This document shows positions 12,755-25,008 of a stretch of DNA of 64,000 nucleotides, piece after piece (the first letter of the stretch is position 1; each line of letters starts with the position of its first letter). The stretch is from Ophthalmolycus amberensis (Eukaryota; Chordata; Actinopteri; Perciformes; Zoarcidae). Made by a program: the position numbers and the translations under genes. The notes below the pieces were generated by a model. It ran no database searches, was not told the DNA's origin, and saw only the letters and a program-made list of their open reading frames with translations. The stretch covers positions 1,608,001-1,672,000 of the forward strand of contig JAFEUB010001384.1 of NCBI GenBank assembly GCA_024529925.1. The letters are read 5' to 3'.

Positions 12755-13756
12755 ATTATCACGACCATCAGAAACCCGTTATCCAAAAAAAGATTCGAAA
12801 TCGCAGACACAGTCGCTGAGCGAGTCGGTTTTTACGGACACTTTTAGTAAACTGCTCCAGCACATAAACATTCCTGGAAATACCACACAGGCATGATAAG
12901 ATAAGCTGATACTGTGGGGATGCTCATGGAATTTGTCAAGCGTTTCAGTTACAAAAGTACAAAACAAACCCCAAGTTAACCATGAAAGTTATTAAGTTAC
13001 TTTACAATTACAATATAATTACTTTATATCATAAATCATTTGGCACTTATGCTGAATAAAACCCTTGCTTCCAGGTGAAGAAGTGATCAGAATGAGTGAA
13101 TATTTTTGGAGAAACCTTCAGATCACAGTATTAAAGTTGTCTCCTTTAAACTGCCCTTTAGGTCTTGTAACTTGAATAAAGCTGTTGAGATGAATGAGGA
13201 GGCTGAACCCCTGGTGTGCTGTATTGTACAACATTCGAGCTAATTGTAGCATGAAGTCGGTTGATTACAGGAATTATCCTCCTAATGTGACGGTGTGAAC
13301 CCTCAAACTCACTAGATCACATCCTTTGGTCCTTGTGTGACTAAAACAGGACGAAAAGAAACAATCTCAACAGAATAAAACGAAAGCAGCTTCAGACCGT
13401 CCTGGCGGTTTGTGGGCATGGTCATGGCCTGCAGTGGCTTAAAGCCTCAGGTCGATTCTTCAGAGGTCAACAATGAGGAGGACTGAGGAGCAGTGAAGAA
13501 AACATTTAATCTATTAACTCCTGCCAACATGTCCATGTTGGTGTTGGATTTAGACCATCAATAGACCTGTCTGTATTTTAGGGCTGCCCTGCCCTACTCT
13601 GCCTTATTTTCACTCTCAGCAGATACAGAGACGCATAAGCATTCATTTGTAGTTGGGTTTTTGTTTTCTTGAAGATTGTAAGTCCAAAAATAATTCTCTC
13701 ATTAGCTTTGCTTTACATCTCCATTAACTCGCACAAAACATCTTTACATGTAGCCG

Positions 13757-13885
13757 CGTCAAATATGTGCCCGGGGGCCGGTGTTGTCCACAGTCAGTAA
13801 AATACTGCTGTACGTTTACATCCATGTAGCATTACATGGGGTGGACTCTCCCTCCGGGGACGCTGCCGGGCACTCTGATGGTTTA
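13757..13885 (+). repeat. Diverged direct repeat, copy 2 (partner at 12643-12754)
   Basis: This is the second copy of the block described at 12643-12754. It carries a short extra segment (CGGGGACGCTGCCGGGCAC) between the CTCTCCCTC and CTCTGATGGT landmarks, which is missing from copy 1. Confidence 0.6.
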
Positions 13886-14530
13886 CACTAGTCATTTGAA
13901 GCACTGTTGATGTAAGAAATAGTAATGATAGCATCTCTTAAAGTTCTAAACAATGCCCATATGTGAGGTGGGTTGTGAAGATACAGGAACATGGCACTGG
14001 TTGCGCTGCCGTCATCTCACTGGAAATCCTGCAGGTGAGTGGATGAGTTTCAGATGAAGTGGAAGTCTTGCTTTTACTGCTGGCTTGCCAAACTACTGCT
14101 GCCTGGCTCAACCGCCAAGATCCTCTCATCCTCTCTTTTCAGTTATGGGAAATAGTTCGAGACAGGCTCACAGATGACTATGTCTTTCAAGGAAAGGTGA
14201 AGATGAGGGAAGAGGACCTTCACCGTTCCTGCACCTGCACTGAGGAGAAAACTTGACAAAGAAAAAAATCCAAAAATGCACACCCCCTTCACCCTTTGAG
14301 TTTCACATTTCCATTACAGTTTAGAAGCCACCGACACACAGATAGTTGGAGATGCAGCTACATTTCGTGTGGGTGTACATAAAAGCGGTCTGTCCTCTGA
14401 CTAGGCTCTCCTGTTAGCTAAACAGTGGTGTTCAGTGTGAGGAGCTCTCTGGTGTTGGTTGTCAGCTCCATGAGTTGGGGCACAAAGCGCCCTTTATGTG
14501 TGCGAGGGTTCCACCCTGTTACTCAGGGAG

Positions 14531-14532
<2 letters not shown>

Positions 14533-14575
<43 letters not shown>
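14533..14575 (+). repeat. (GT)n microsatellite (43 bp)
   Basis: Perfect GT dinucleotide repeat in the wtip-gpi intergenic interval. It creates a run of Val/Cys codons in a meaningless open frame. Confidence 0.95.
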
Positions 14576-14578
<3 letters not shown>

Positions 14579-16511
14579 AGAGGTAGCAGAGCCCCAGGGG
14601 GGCCGCTGTGAGGTGAGCTCTGTTACCACCGCACAAAAGAACACCTTCCCTCCGGAGCACACGGGTCCCTCCGCTGCCAGGAAATGGAGGGAAAATATGC
14701 TCGCCGTAGGATTACCTCATACACTCCGCAATCTTTGGTTACTGACATTTTGTCCAATTCCTGTAACAAAAACAAATTCAGCCTCCTGTTTTCTACTCTT
14801 GTCTGTTTCTTCACTCGTTAAACAGCAGAGTTGTTATAGTATTCCAGCATGTCTTCAATTCAAAGTTTGCTCTCAATCACAGAGAGATACGAGTGATTCT
14901 GAGTTTCAGTTAATGAAAGCTATCACACTTGATGCTCTGTCAGCCCTCTCCTGTAAAACGCCTGAAATAAGGTGATGTGTTTTATGTGTCTACAGAAGTG
15001 TAGCCTGAGAATATTCAGAGTCCCTAGCAGAGAATAAAACGTCACTTCACAAATCACTTATTTTAGATATTTCAAACACACTTGGGATAATCAGTGTATT
15101 CCTGATGATGTCATCAGGGTTATCTTGGGGTCCTTTGAGATTTATTTATCAGAAAGTCTGCATTACACAGTGGAGGTGTGAAGTTTGAAAGTCATTTATC
15201 CGCCATAGAGGGTCTAATGAATATGCTATTGAGTTGCAATGTGGGAAATGTAGGATCAATAATTTTTTTAAACTTGACCCCAGAGACCTTTTTTACAGAA
15301 CACATTGTGATCGTATTGTACATGCCGGCTCACTGTCACTGTCACTTGAACACTTGAATAGAGCTCATTATTGTTATTAGTCATAAGGTCATAAGGTCTG
15401 CTGTGAGAAAGGCCTTATATAGACGACACAAATGCTCCATTTGTTTGTCAAAAGCAACAGTGCATTGGTGATTCAGAAGGCTGAATAATTTTCATTTATG
15501 ATGTGCTGAGTCACTTCCATGAAACAACCCCAAAACACTGTCAAGGTCAAAATAATTGTTATTTGCTGGCGACAAAAACAGCCGTGCTCGCTTGGCACAA
15601 AATGTGTCATTTCAACCAAAAACAGCCTTGGTCTAAAAAATGCGAGATATCGACTGTCACTGTGAACATCATTGTGATGCTGAATAAGAGCCAGATGTTG
15701 GTGTGTATATAAGTATTTTTGAGGATTCAGGAGAGGCAGTGAAGACAAGCAATCTTAACACGGGTGCACAGTATTCCAGTAAGCCGACACAGATAACCAG
15801 ATAACTGACGAGAGGCGTCCCATGAGGATAAAACACGTCCAGCTGTCTGGTAGTTTGGCAGAGATGAAACATGAAAGAAACCTCTGACTGCTCTTTGAGG
15901 TCAGAGTCATCTCAATGAAATTATTCAGATATAGAGCATGTAAATGTTTCCATGTGATATTTTTTATTATGTTGCATAAGAATATTTTAAAAGTTGTTTG
16001 GCAGAGGGGGTGAGAGATGCACTGCTTCATTTTTCTCTTCACCAGATGGTGACATAGACGTGCAATAACATGGGAACTAATAGATTATATATTTGTTGTA
16101 TTTTTAATTGTAAGGGGGTTTGGCATGTTATGTTTTCCATGTGGACCCCAACAACAATGCATTTGAAGATGGATGCAGCTGATGGGGATCTGAAAAAAAC
16201 CTTATTGGGGGCATGGAGCCAGAGCAACAAGGGGTCAGCTGGAGACCCTGCAGCCACATGGGACTGCTGCTGTCTTCTTATGCTGCAGCATGATGAGCTC
16301 TGCCCACGTACTTAAGTTAATCTTTATATAACTCCAGTAGTCGTGGGAAAAATGAAGCTGGGCTTGACTCGATAGATATTTAGTTTTTAGTTTTTTTGCA
16401 GAGTTTCTATGTCACCGCTGTCAATGGCCTCAGGCTACAGACAGGGAACATCCACCATGCACTGGGTTTGATATCAGGACATGTGGTGTGATTGTGTTCT
16501 TTGTTGGGTGT

Positions 16512-16531
16512 GGGGGGGGGGGGGGGGGGGG
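16512..16531 (+). repeat. Poly-G run (20 bp) at the edge of the repeat mosaic
   Basis: An uninterrupted G run ends exactly where the 19-base motif GCATAATGGTTAGCCCGAA of the repeat mosaic begins (its first G is the last G of the run). Such a junction can mark an insertion, a gap fill or an assembly join. Confidence 0.85.
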
Positions 16532-16547
16532 CATAATGGTTAGCCCG

Positions 16548-16809
16548 AACAAGCAAGTCAACATGAGGAAATCAGTGCTCAGGCCCAAGCTCAGTTCATC
16601 AGAGAGCAGAGAATCAAACAGCAGCAGGAAAGTGTGAAAAAGGTTGTGTGTGCGTTCCTGAGATGTTTGCTCAACAATGGCGCCGCATACCCTAACATTC
16701 CACTTCATGCTTTATTGGTTGGCCCTGTCAGTCATTTTTTTCTCTCTCTCCGGCCTGTTAAAGAGCTGCCCCCCCCCCCCAGGCAGGGTCCCAACGTGCC
16801 CCAGTGCGG
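16548..16809 (+). repeat. Inverted repeat, left arm (262 bp)
   Basis: This segment is the reverse complement of 17310-17570, seemingly identical by eye except for the length of an internal C/G homopolymer (C run near 16770-16781). The arms flank a spacer of about 500 bp. The near-identity over 260 bp means the duplication is recent, gene-converted or artefactual. It looks non-coding; matching ORFs on opposite strands are only a result of the symmetry. Confidence 0.92.
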
Positions 16810-16814
16810 CACGT

Positions 16815-16955
16815 TGCTCTCTGATGAACTGAGCTTGGGCCTGAGCACTGATTTCCTCATGTTGACTTGCTTGTTTCAACCTACTGCACCTGCCTTAATT
16901 AAAGTGGAAGAGCAGTGGGTTGAAGTTAATATCAGTAGCTACATGTGTATCCATG
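16815..16955 (+). repeat. Direct repeat D, copy 1 (141 bp)
   Basis: Identical to 17510-17650 except one C/T difference that I can see, both starting TGCTCTCTGATGAACTGAG and ending TGTATCCATG. It begins only 5 bases after the left inverted arm. It is followed directly by GCATAATGGTTAGCCCGAA (16956-16974), the same 19-mer that precedes the left arm at 16531-16549. Confidence 0.92.
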
Positions 16956-17309
16956 GCATAATGGTTAGCCCGAAGGAGTATGTGTCCCCTGAAGGTTCCT
17001 GGGTGGGGCAGATGGTCATGCACATTAAAGGCATTCCAGTGAAGTTCATGCGAGCATAAAATCTGGCTGCGGACCTGCAGGCTGCTCTTCTCCACTGAGG
17101 CCGAGCTTCCGAGCTTGTTTACATGCAGTGATGCTGACCCTCTGACTGCTTCCAGCGCTGCGGCTCGTGATGAATACAAATGATACAATTGCCTCTCGGC
17201 CGATGTTCAGAAGAATCCCAAACTCTGCTCCAGCCATCCGTCTGGCAACGCCATGAACTTGGGACAGCACAGTCGAAAGTGGCAGGGGGTGACGTCGCCA
17301 CGGCAACCA

Positions 17310-17570
17310 CCGCACTGGGGCACGTTGGGACCCTGCCTGGGGGGGGGGGCAGCTCTTTAACAGGCCGGAGAGAGAGAAAAAAATGACTGACAGGGCCAAC
17401 CAATAAAGCATGAAGTGGAATGTTAGGGTATGCGGCGCCATTGTTGAGCAAACATCTCAGGAACGCACACACAACCTTTTTCACACTTTCCTGCTGCTGT
17501 TTGATTCTCTGCTCTCTGATGAACTGAGCTTGGGCCTGAGCACTGATTTCCTCATGTTGACTTGCTTGTT
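17310..17570 (-). repeat. Inverted repeat, right arm (261 bp)
   Basis: Partner of 16548-16809 in opposite orientation. Its last 61 bases (17510-17570) are also the start of a direct repeat with 16815-16955, so that 61-base sequence exists three times within 1.1 kb. Confidence 0.92.
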
Positions 17571-17650
17571 TCAACCTACTGCACCTGCCTTAATTAAAGT
17601 GGAAGAGCAGTGGGTTGAAGTTAATATCAGTAGCTATATGTGTATCCATG
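17510..17650 (+). repeat. Direct repeat D, copy 2 (141 bp)
   Basis: Second copy of the 141 bp unit, overlapping the right inverted arm by 61 bases. After it the sequence becomes ordinary unique DNA (CCTCAGATGACAG...), so this is the right border of the mosaic. Confidence 0.92.
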
Positions 17651-18509
17651 CCTCAGATGACAGTCCTCTGTGGATGAGTTTCACTTAGGAATGTGACAAT
17701 ATTTGCAAAACAACTTCTCTGGAATAATCAAAAAGAAGAAGTTTGTTTTGTGTCAACTAATAATTTGCAACAGCCTAAAAATGACTCGGAGGAGGGCTCT
17801 CTATCCTCAGTCAAACTCACTTTCTTCTGTATCCTGTTTCAGAGCCAGAGATGAAAAAAAAAGAGATTTGAAGTAAAGTATTGTTGCCTGGCAACAGCAT
17901 TGAAAACCCAGCAGTGTCTGAAGGTCTAGGATTTTTATACTTTCTGTTTGTCCTCATACAGCACTGTGAGTATGAGGAGAACACAACATAGTGAAGTATA
18001 CTTTGTGTAGTGCCTTGTGGTTAATAGCATCACACGATGTTTTGTGACTCGTACATTTATTATATGTGGTTTGATGTTTCTTGGAGAAATTCCCCACCGA
18101 GCAAATTAAGTTCACCTATTTTGAATGTAGTGCCAGTGAGGACTGTCTTACAGTCCGTATGCTGTTTAGTCCAGCTGTTGTTTTTCTCTCTAGATTGATG
18201 CTGTGGTGTCTGGGGATTTAAGGGAGGAACAGTGCAGATGGATTGACCTTTGACCCTTTGTTCCACTAAATAAATGGTAGATTACTGGGTGGTTGATTTG
18301 CTCTCAGTAATATAATCTGGCACTCTGATGCCATCTAGTGACGTGTTGCATACACAGATGCATCATGGGGTTGAGGGAACGCTTGATTTTTCTTTTTTTA
18401 TTGCAGCACATTATAACTGTGTTCTGCACACAGGAACACGACAAACAGCTGCTGTGTTTGTGTACGTGTGATATCTACATTAGAAAAGGTGTCACTGACA
18501 CTGAAACTA
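17651..18509. other. Intergenic sequence between the repeat mosaic and the gpi 3' end
   Basis: I see no gene here. The sequence is AT-rich with short ORFs lacking any recognisable domain. It ends at the probable poly(A) region of gpi, which is read from the other strand. Confidence 0.6.
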
Positions 18510-18525
18510 ACGTTGTGTAAAGATA

Positions 18526-18531
18526 TTTATT
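18526..18531 (-). terminator. Polyadenylation signal for gpi (AATAAA on the - strand)
   Basis: TTTATT on the + strand reads AATAAA on the - strand, about 235 bases after the gpi stop codon. It is the first canonical signal downstream of the stop and implies a short 3' UTR from 18766 down to about 18510. Confidence 0.6.
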
Positions 18532-18766
18532 CCAGAAACTACATTTCTTGTGACAGTGGAGAGACAGTGAGAGCACACTTCACAATACAAAAAAGCTTTT
18601 TCCCCTCACAGTGGTGAACAACCTAACATAGAAGAGACGGGACTGTCGACAGTGACCATATTCATAATGAGAGTAAAAACATACAGAACGCTTCTGCTCA
18701 ACTCTGCGTGGGAGTGACCAGCTGCCTCACGAGCTAGTTGGATGGATAATGATGTGGGGTCTCAAC

Positions 18767-21700
18767 TCAGGCAAAGTTGTTCTTGAGGAAGTTGATGAGT
18801 CCGTTGGTGGAGGAGTCGTGGGAGTGGACCTCTGCGGTGTCCTTGAGCTCAGCCTCGATCTTCTTGCAGAGCTGTTTGCCCAGTTCGACTCTAATAATGC
18901 GGCGGGGAAAGAGGACACAAACAGAAGAGAGAGAGACGATGGGTTCAGGGATCAATCACAAACAGACAGCCCGTTAACACTGTGAGGTCTTGAATCCCTC
19001 TGTTATCATATATCCCAATTTCTTGAATACCAACAATCTGAAGGCATACACAGTCAAAATCATTAACTTCTAACGAACTTCTTTAAAATGATCATATCGC
19101 ACATTTTCTGGCAGTGTCTCATATCTATTCTGTATTCGTTTGTTTTAACTCTTCATTGAAGCAAGAGTGAAATATTCAAACCCAAGACTCCATGTTTCTA
19201 TGTGTGCAGTATGTTGTAAAATGTGTCTCACCCCCACTGGTCAAAGCTGTTGATCTCCCACATGACACCCTGAATGAAGATCTTGTGCTCATACATTGCT
19301 GTAAAACAAGACAGAATAATCATAACCACATCAACAAAAAAATGACTACAGATTAGTGGCTGCGTTTTTAATTCAAAGGTATTACAGAGGAGACACAACG
19401 GAGTTGTACATGACATAATATAATAAACTACAGTCAAATAAATAGTAAGCCTAACAGTGGCTGTCAACATACATTTTGTAATTATTATCAGTGTGTGTGC
19501 ATTATATTAGATATGAGCCTTGAGCTAAAAGAGATCCAAAAAAACGACCTGTGATTTCACTCAAGGCTTCCTTACAGTATCATCATTGGCTGTGTAGGTC
19601 ACGAGAAACATTGTTTGCTCTCACCTATAAGTGCTCCAAGTGTGTACGGGCTCAGTTTCTTGAAGATGATTGAGCTGGTTGGCCTGTTTCCTTGGAATAC
19701 CTGCATTAAACATGGCGAAACATTTCATAATACAGACCACAACATGCATGCCATAACTACAAATGCTCTCAATTAAGTTTTTGATAGCCATGTTCACTCA
19801 TGGTCACTGGGGGGCACTGCTTATGCTTCTTCACTCTATCCTGGTAGCACTTCATCACGTCAAGCGTGGTTCCTTTTGTGTGAGTAACATGAGATGACTG
19901 CCTCTTGTCAAATTTTGGCTTAAGTTTCTTGCCATTGTTGTGAGAGCTCATTCTCTGTTGTCAGTCAGTTTTTTTCTTGATTTGACTCACTTTGTGTGGC
20001 AGGATTTTCTCCAGAGCCTCTCCACTCAGGGCGCTGGCCTCCAGCTCCTTCTTGGCCTCCTCTGTGGTCTTACCCTTCATCAGAGCTTCTGTCTGGGCCA
20101 GGAAGTTAGCCAGCAGGATCTACAGCCACACGTAACACACATAACACACCTTCAGTTACAGTAAAGTACACTCAGTGTATGTTTTACAGCGAGTGATATA
20201 CAGGCAGTACTGCAAGCCAGTATATGTTGACATAGTGCCTCTCATAGCTGTATCAAATTGATTGCTAGAATCCAGGTAATTAACACAACTGCACACCACT
20301 GCAGAGGTAGCTCTTTCACAATGTTGACCTCAAAATATCAAAGACATAAGTGCGATTATCTAAGGAATGTGAAAAACGACATCTTAAATTCATACTGTGA
20401 ATAAACAAAGCTGTAAAATGAATCGCTTGCAGCATCTTAGCATCAACAAATGCATGATTACACACACTTCCCTCCAACAAGGAAACAAAAATCCTCATTT
20501 CACTTTGTCAAAGCAGGTAAGGAACTTCAACACATCAGCATACATACGCTTGACCAAACTACTGGTCTCTACCCTTTCAACGGATGAACAATTCTTCTCA
20601 CACAAGTGATACCTTGTGGTGCAGGTTGTCTCTGATGGGATGTTGAGACTGAGCTGGGATCAGGAAGTCACAAGGCACCATGCGTGTTCCTGAGTTGGAC
20701 ACAGTTGGCCTGCATTAGTGACACAGCACGGCATGAGGCTAACCAACTAGCAATACTACCAGTAAAGGGATAAGGACGACAGAATACATGGCCGGTGAAA
20801 TCTCGATCCTTTGAGTGACTGAATCCTCTCAATGTTGCTGTGGTTTTGGGGATGTTACCTTGATGGATGAGCTGGTAGAAGGCATGCTGTCCATTGGTTC
20901 CTGGTTCTCCCCACACTATTGGCCCAGTATGGTAGTTTACACGCGCTCCATGTTTAGTGATGCACTTTCCATTTGACTCCATGTCACCCTACAGATAACA
21001 GATATTCATCAAAACTGCCACATGCATTAAATTCTCTCTGATGGGTGCAGACTAGTGACACAGACATAGTGTTGTTCTGTCAGACTGTGGTATATCAGCA
21101 TGCAAAATCTCATTTTAGATAACTTATTCAACAATATGAAATAGTACTTGAGCATCCTGCGGCATTGTGGGGGCAGACCTGTTGGAAGTAGGCAGTGAAG
21201 CGGTGCATGTACTGGTCGTAGGGCAGCATGGCGTGGGTCTCTGCGTGGAAGAAGTTGATGTACCAGATGCCCAGCAGAGCCAGCAGGACGGGAGCGTTCT
21301 TCTCCAGAGGAGCGGTGCGGAAGTGGTTGTCCTGCAGGAGAGGAAGGGAGGCGAATGTACATCCATGTGTTCTTTATCTTTCTAGTCCAGGAAGGCCCAT
21401 ATGAATAGTTTTTCTAGGTGGAGGAGAAGTACCTACCATCCAATGAGCTCCTGAGAGAAGCTTTTCATAGTTGTCGTAGCCTGAGGAGGAGAGGAGATGT
21501 GCCACAATTGTTTACTGACTGAATAAACTATTGATTCAACTGTTGTACTGATTGTTTTATTCTCATTCTTGTATTTTCAGTGCGTCTCTCCATCAATATT
21601 AGCATGCAACGTCCTGTTATATACTAAAGCCGCTGTGTAAAGATTTAGCCACGCCAGCAATGTTGTTCTTGGAATGGAAATGTTGGTCAGTAAGACAGTC

Positions 21701-24700
21701 CACCACCAAAGGGATTGACAAGATATGTTCTGCAGACATTTTTGTCTCCCTCATAATACAACTGTGAGGCGGCAAAGTCAGAACTTTTTTTTAATGGAAA
21801 AAATACAAAAAAAAACGTGTCTTCACTGTTCATACCAATGTGCAGGGCAATGGCCATTCCAATTGCTGACCACAAGGAGAAACGACCGCCAACCCACTGA
21901 AAGAAAAAAGAAAATACTGAATTTCTTATAAAAAACTCCTTTGCAAAATGAAAGACAAACAAGCTTTGCACACAACAGAAGGTGCTGGTAACTGCAAGAG
22001 GAACATCAATGTAACCTGTTGTTGTTCGATGTTAATAAGCAATAACATGAGCGGCACAGTTCACTGTGCACTTCATCTTGTTGCCTTTGATCACTTGCAA
22101 AGGTCAACTTTTCTTTCTCTCTCCTCGGGACAGACCATACTGTATACTCAGTAAAGTGCAAAACACTGGCAGACATTTTTTCTGTGTTATAAAGGGCGTA
22201 TTGTAGCTGACAACTAAATTCAGCTCCCTGCCCTTTGACGCAACCCAGCCTTTACCGTGACCTCTGCAAGAGAGAAGGTCACTACCAATAATAACTGAGT
22301 CTGAAGAGAGACGCTTCTGATTACCCAGCAGCTGCTGAACAGAGCGTCTGTCCCACCTACTTCACAGGTCAAAAGCCTATTTATAGCTACGGCCCCCGTC
22401 CCAGTCTGTGGATAACAGAGCACTCACATCCCAGAACTCAAACATGTTCTCTGTGTCGATGCCGAAGTCCTTCACTTTGGGCTGAGGGGGAGACACAGGA
22501 AAAAGCAGGACCGTTAGGACCAGATGTCTGGACAGAGAGAGAAGGCTGCATCTGTACATTTATGTTTTGTGACTCACTCCGTTTGTGGAAAGGGCCACAA
22601 AGTGCTTTGCAACGGCAGTTTTCTGTCAAAACACAGAGAGGATGTGATTGCGGGATATCAGTTGGCCAACTAACGAAATGCTGCTGCAGTCTGAGGCCGC
22701 TGCATACTCACATCTTTGGCTTGTTCAAGGAACCACGCTTTCGCTGACTCAGCGTTGGTTATGGTCTCTTGGGTGGTGAATGTCTATAAATGTAGAATTA
22801 GATCGACAAAATGCAAAGATAACCATGGATTAATACATGATGCAACTAAACTAATGGTATAGATCTTCTTGAGCAACTCTACAGTTTTTGTACAAAATCA
22901 CACCAGAAAATTAAGGTTTCTTATTGTCTGCAATTTTCGAGCAGAGGCCTACAAATAGGGCTAGGGCCCTATGTTAAGATATTTACAACCAAATATGAAG
23001 TAAAACATTTTCCCTGAATGGATGTTTTTTGAAGTAACTTCTAGCTGTGCCTGTGCCTGGAAAAGGTAAAACTGGTCAGTCCACATAAGATTATTGTACA
23101 AAATGATTGTGTAAACATGAATATGAATTAGAAGGCATTTTTCTTCTGATTTAAGATGCAAAAAAAAAAATCTGTGTAAACCGGATACCTTGGATGCGAT
23201 GATGAAGAGAGTTGTCTCAGCATTCAGCTGTGCCAGGGTTTTGGTGATGTGCGTTCCATCAATATTTGACACAAACCACACACGCGGTCCACCCTTCGAG
23301 TAAGGTTTCAGGGCCTCGGTCACCATCAGGGGGCCCTGCAAGCCAAACCAATTCAAGTACAGATTCAGATCAGGTAAGACTGCGGCTGTACTGGGAAGCT
23401 CACAGGAGGTGAGGCATGTGACTGGAAAAGGATTGAGCAGTAAAAGCTTTTTAATCATGAGATGGCTCATTGATATTTTGCAACAATACGCATCAAAATC
23501 TCTCCAGAAATTTCACTCACGAGGTCAGATCCTCCGATGCCGACATTGACGACATCGGTGATGGCCTTCCCGCTGAAGCCCTTCCACTCACCGCTGCGAA
23601 CTCTCTGCAACGGAAAACTCACACTGTGAAATCTGTAAACTCCAGTGCAACAAAGCTCTGTGACGTTGCATCTCTCCATTGGTGCATTTCACTCACGTGA
23701 CAGAAGCCCTTCATCTTCTCGAGAACTTTGTTGACGTCTGGCATCACGTCCTTGCCGTCGACCATGATGGGAGTGTTGGAGCGGTTCCTCAGAGCCACAT
23801 GGAGCACAGCGCGGCCCTTCATATCCACAGCACCAGGGCAAAAGACACACACAGACACACACATAGCACTCAGTACTGTTGGCTGCTTGTACTGTTGGTG
23901 CTCAAGTAGTTAAAGAATATTCAATGTTCATCTTTAAGCAAGCAAAACACATAGTTCAGGAGTTATTGTGTCACATGGTGTAAATGCTGCGGCAGTGGCT
24001 GTTTCACTTCCTCGGGATAAATGTCAAGAGGTGAACACTGCCTTGAGCCAAGTCACAGCTAGACGCGAATGACAGCAATGAGCACCTCAGTGAAGTTGAT
24101 CTTCTCCCCAGCGAACATCTTCTCTCTGGCAGCTTCAATGCCTCTCGACTTGGCCTGAAATAGACAATAAATGTTAGTTCTTCACAGAAGCAGCCAGATG
24201 TCCAAAATGTAATGAAATGGTAGCCTTTATTGTGGGTATGATTCAAATTGATGACCAGTCCCTCCAGTCAATACATTCAACATGTGCATATAAAAAGACA
24301 TATTTAGAGGAAGCCTATATCAGATGAATGGACCCCCACATGCAGCTTGCTGCAAAGACTGATGGGATTTGACTCCTCACAGCTGCCCGTATCAGCTCTT
24401 GAGACGAAGCTATTACGCCATTCTACTTTGGCATTTAAAAAGCAGCAGATGATTGAGATAGAGATAAATTTACCAGATCAACCAACATCTTCATGACGTC
24501 ATCAGTGACGAGATTCTTGGAGTAATCCAGAAGAATGTCTCCATCCTCAGTTTTCATTTGTAGGCTGTCCAAACACGAAGAGACATCAGCCACCGAAACA
24601 ACAAAGATTGTGACATTTCCTGACTGAACACAAATATAATATCCAGACAAAAGGTGTGATTCCGTGGTCGAGTGGTGGTTTGACGTCCAGGTTTCAGCAT

Positions 24701-25008
24701 TATTTCATGAAGCTGCACGGTTGCATAGCAGGAGGAGTGCATCAGAGCATTATTATGTGAACGTGACAGCCAACAGACACACTAATAATATAGCTCATTG
24801 ACATACAAACATAAATATCTACATCCGGTTCAGTGATGCTGTGCATACTGCATTTTTACACAATAAAATACTCTGGGTAGGATGCATACTTGAGCTTGTT
24901 GAATCTCTCCTTGTCAGCCTCAAACATATGCCTGATGTTGAGGTTCAGGGCGTGGGCTGTGTACCAGTCCTGCAGCTTTTGGAAGTTGGGGTCCTGTGTG
25001 AGTCCCAT
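18767..25008 (-). CDS. gpi: Glucose-6-phosphate isomerase, complete, 18 coding exons, 553 aa
   Basis: Interconverts glucose-6-phosphate and fructose-6-phosphate in glycolysis and gluconeogenesis (cytosolic homodimer; the secreted form acts as autocrine motility factor). Coding exons, 5' to 3': 24890-25008, 24474-24564, 24086-24154, 23697-23816, 23521-23604, 23189-23335, 22712-22783, 22578-22622, 22428-22481, 21836-21896, 21437-21480, 21179-21331, 20859-20988, 20613-20689, 19991-20119, 19625-19700, 19232-19298, 18767-18890. They total 1662 nt with continuous frame. Start MGLTQDPNF matches the vertebrate family. Signature 1 is WVGGRFSLWSAIG (residues 268-280); signature 2 is GVMWEINSFDQWGVELGK (501-518). 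Catalytic Arg272, Glu357, His388 and Lys518 all fall at their mammalian positions. The end is SSTNGLINFLKNNFA. All introns are GT-AG; the acceptor of the fourth exon (ATGAAG, on the - strand) is weak. Teleosts often have two gpi copies (gpia, gpib); I cannot say which this is. Confidence 0.98.

Larger units (their letters stand above)
11813..16529. other. Gene-free interval between wtip and gpi, first part
   Basis: I find no exon with family similarity and no long convincing ORF. The interval holds a diverged pair of related 110-130 bp blocks (12643-12754 and 13757-13885), a GT microsatellite (14533-14575), a short fish-repeat-like fragment near 12490-12545, and AT-rich unique sequence. The short ORFs here have no domain I recognise and no coding signature. 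In human, PDCD2L and UBA2 occupy the corresponding interval; neither is visible. Confidence 0.6.

Noticed and set aside
16430..17688. Repeated ORFs of 92-151 codons on both strands
   Set aside because: They are identical on opposite strands only because of the inverted repeat. They contain homopolymer-driven Pro/Gly runs and no known domain.
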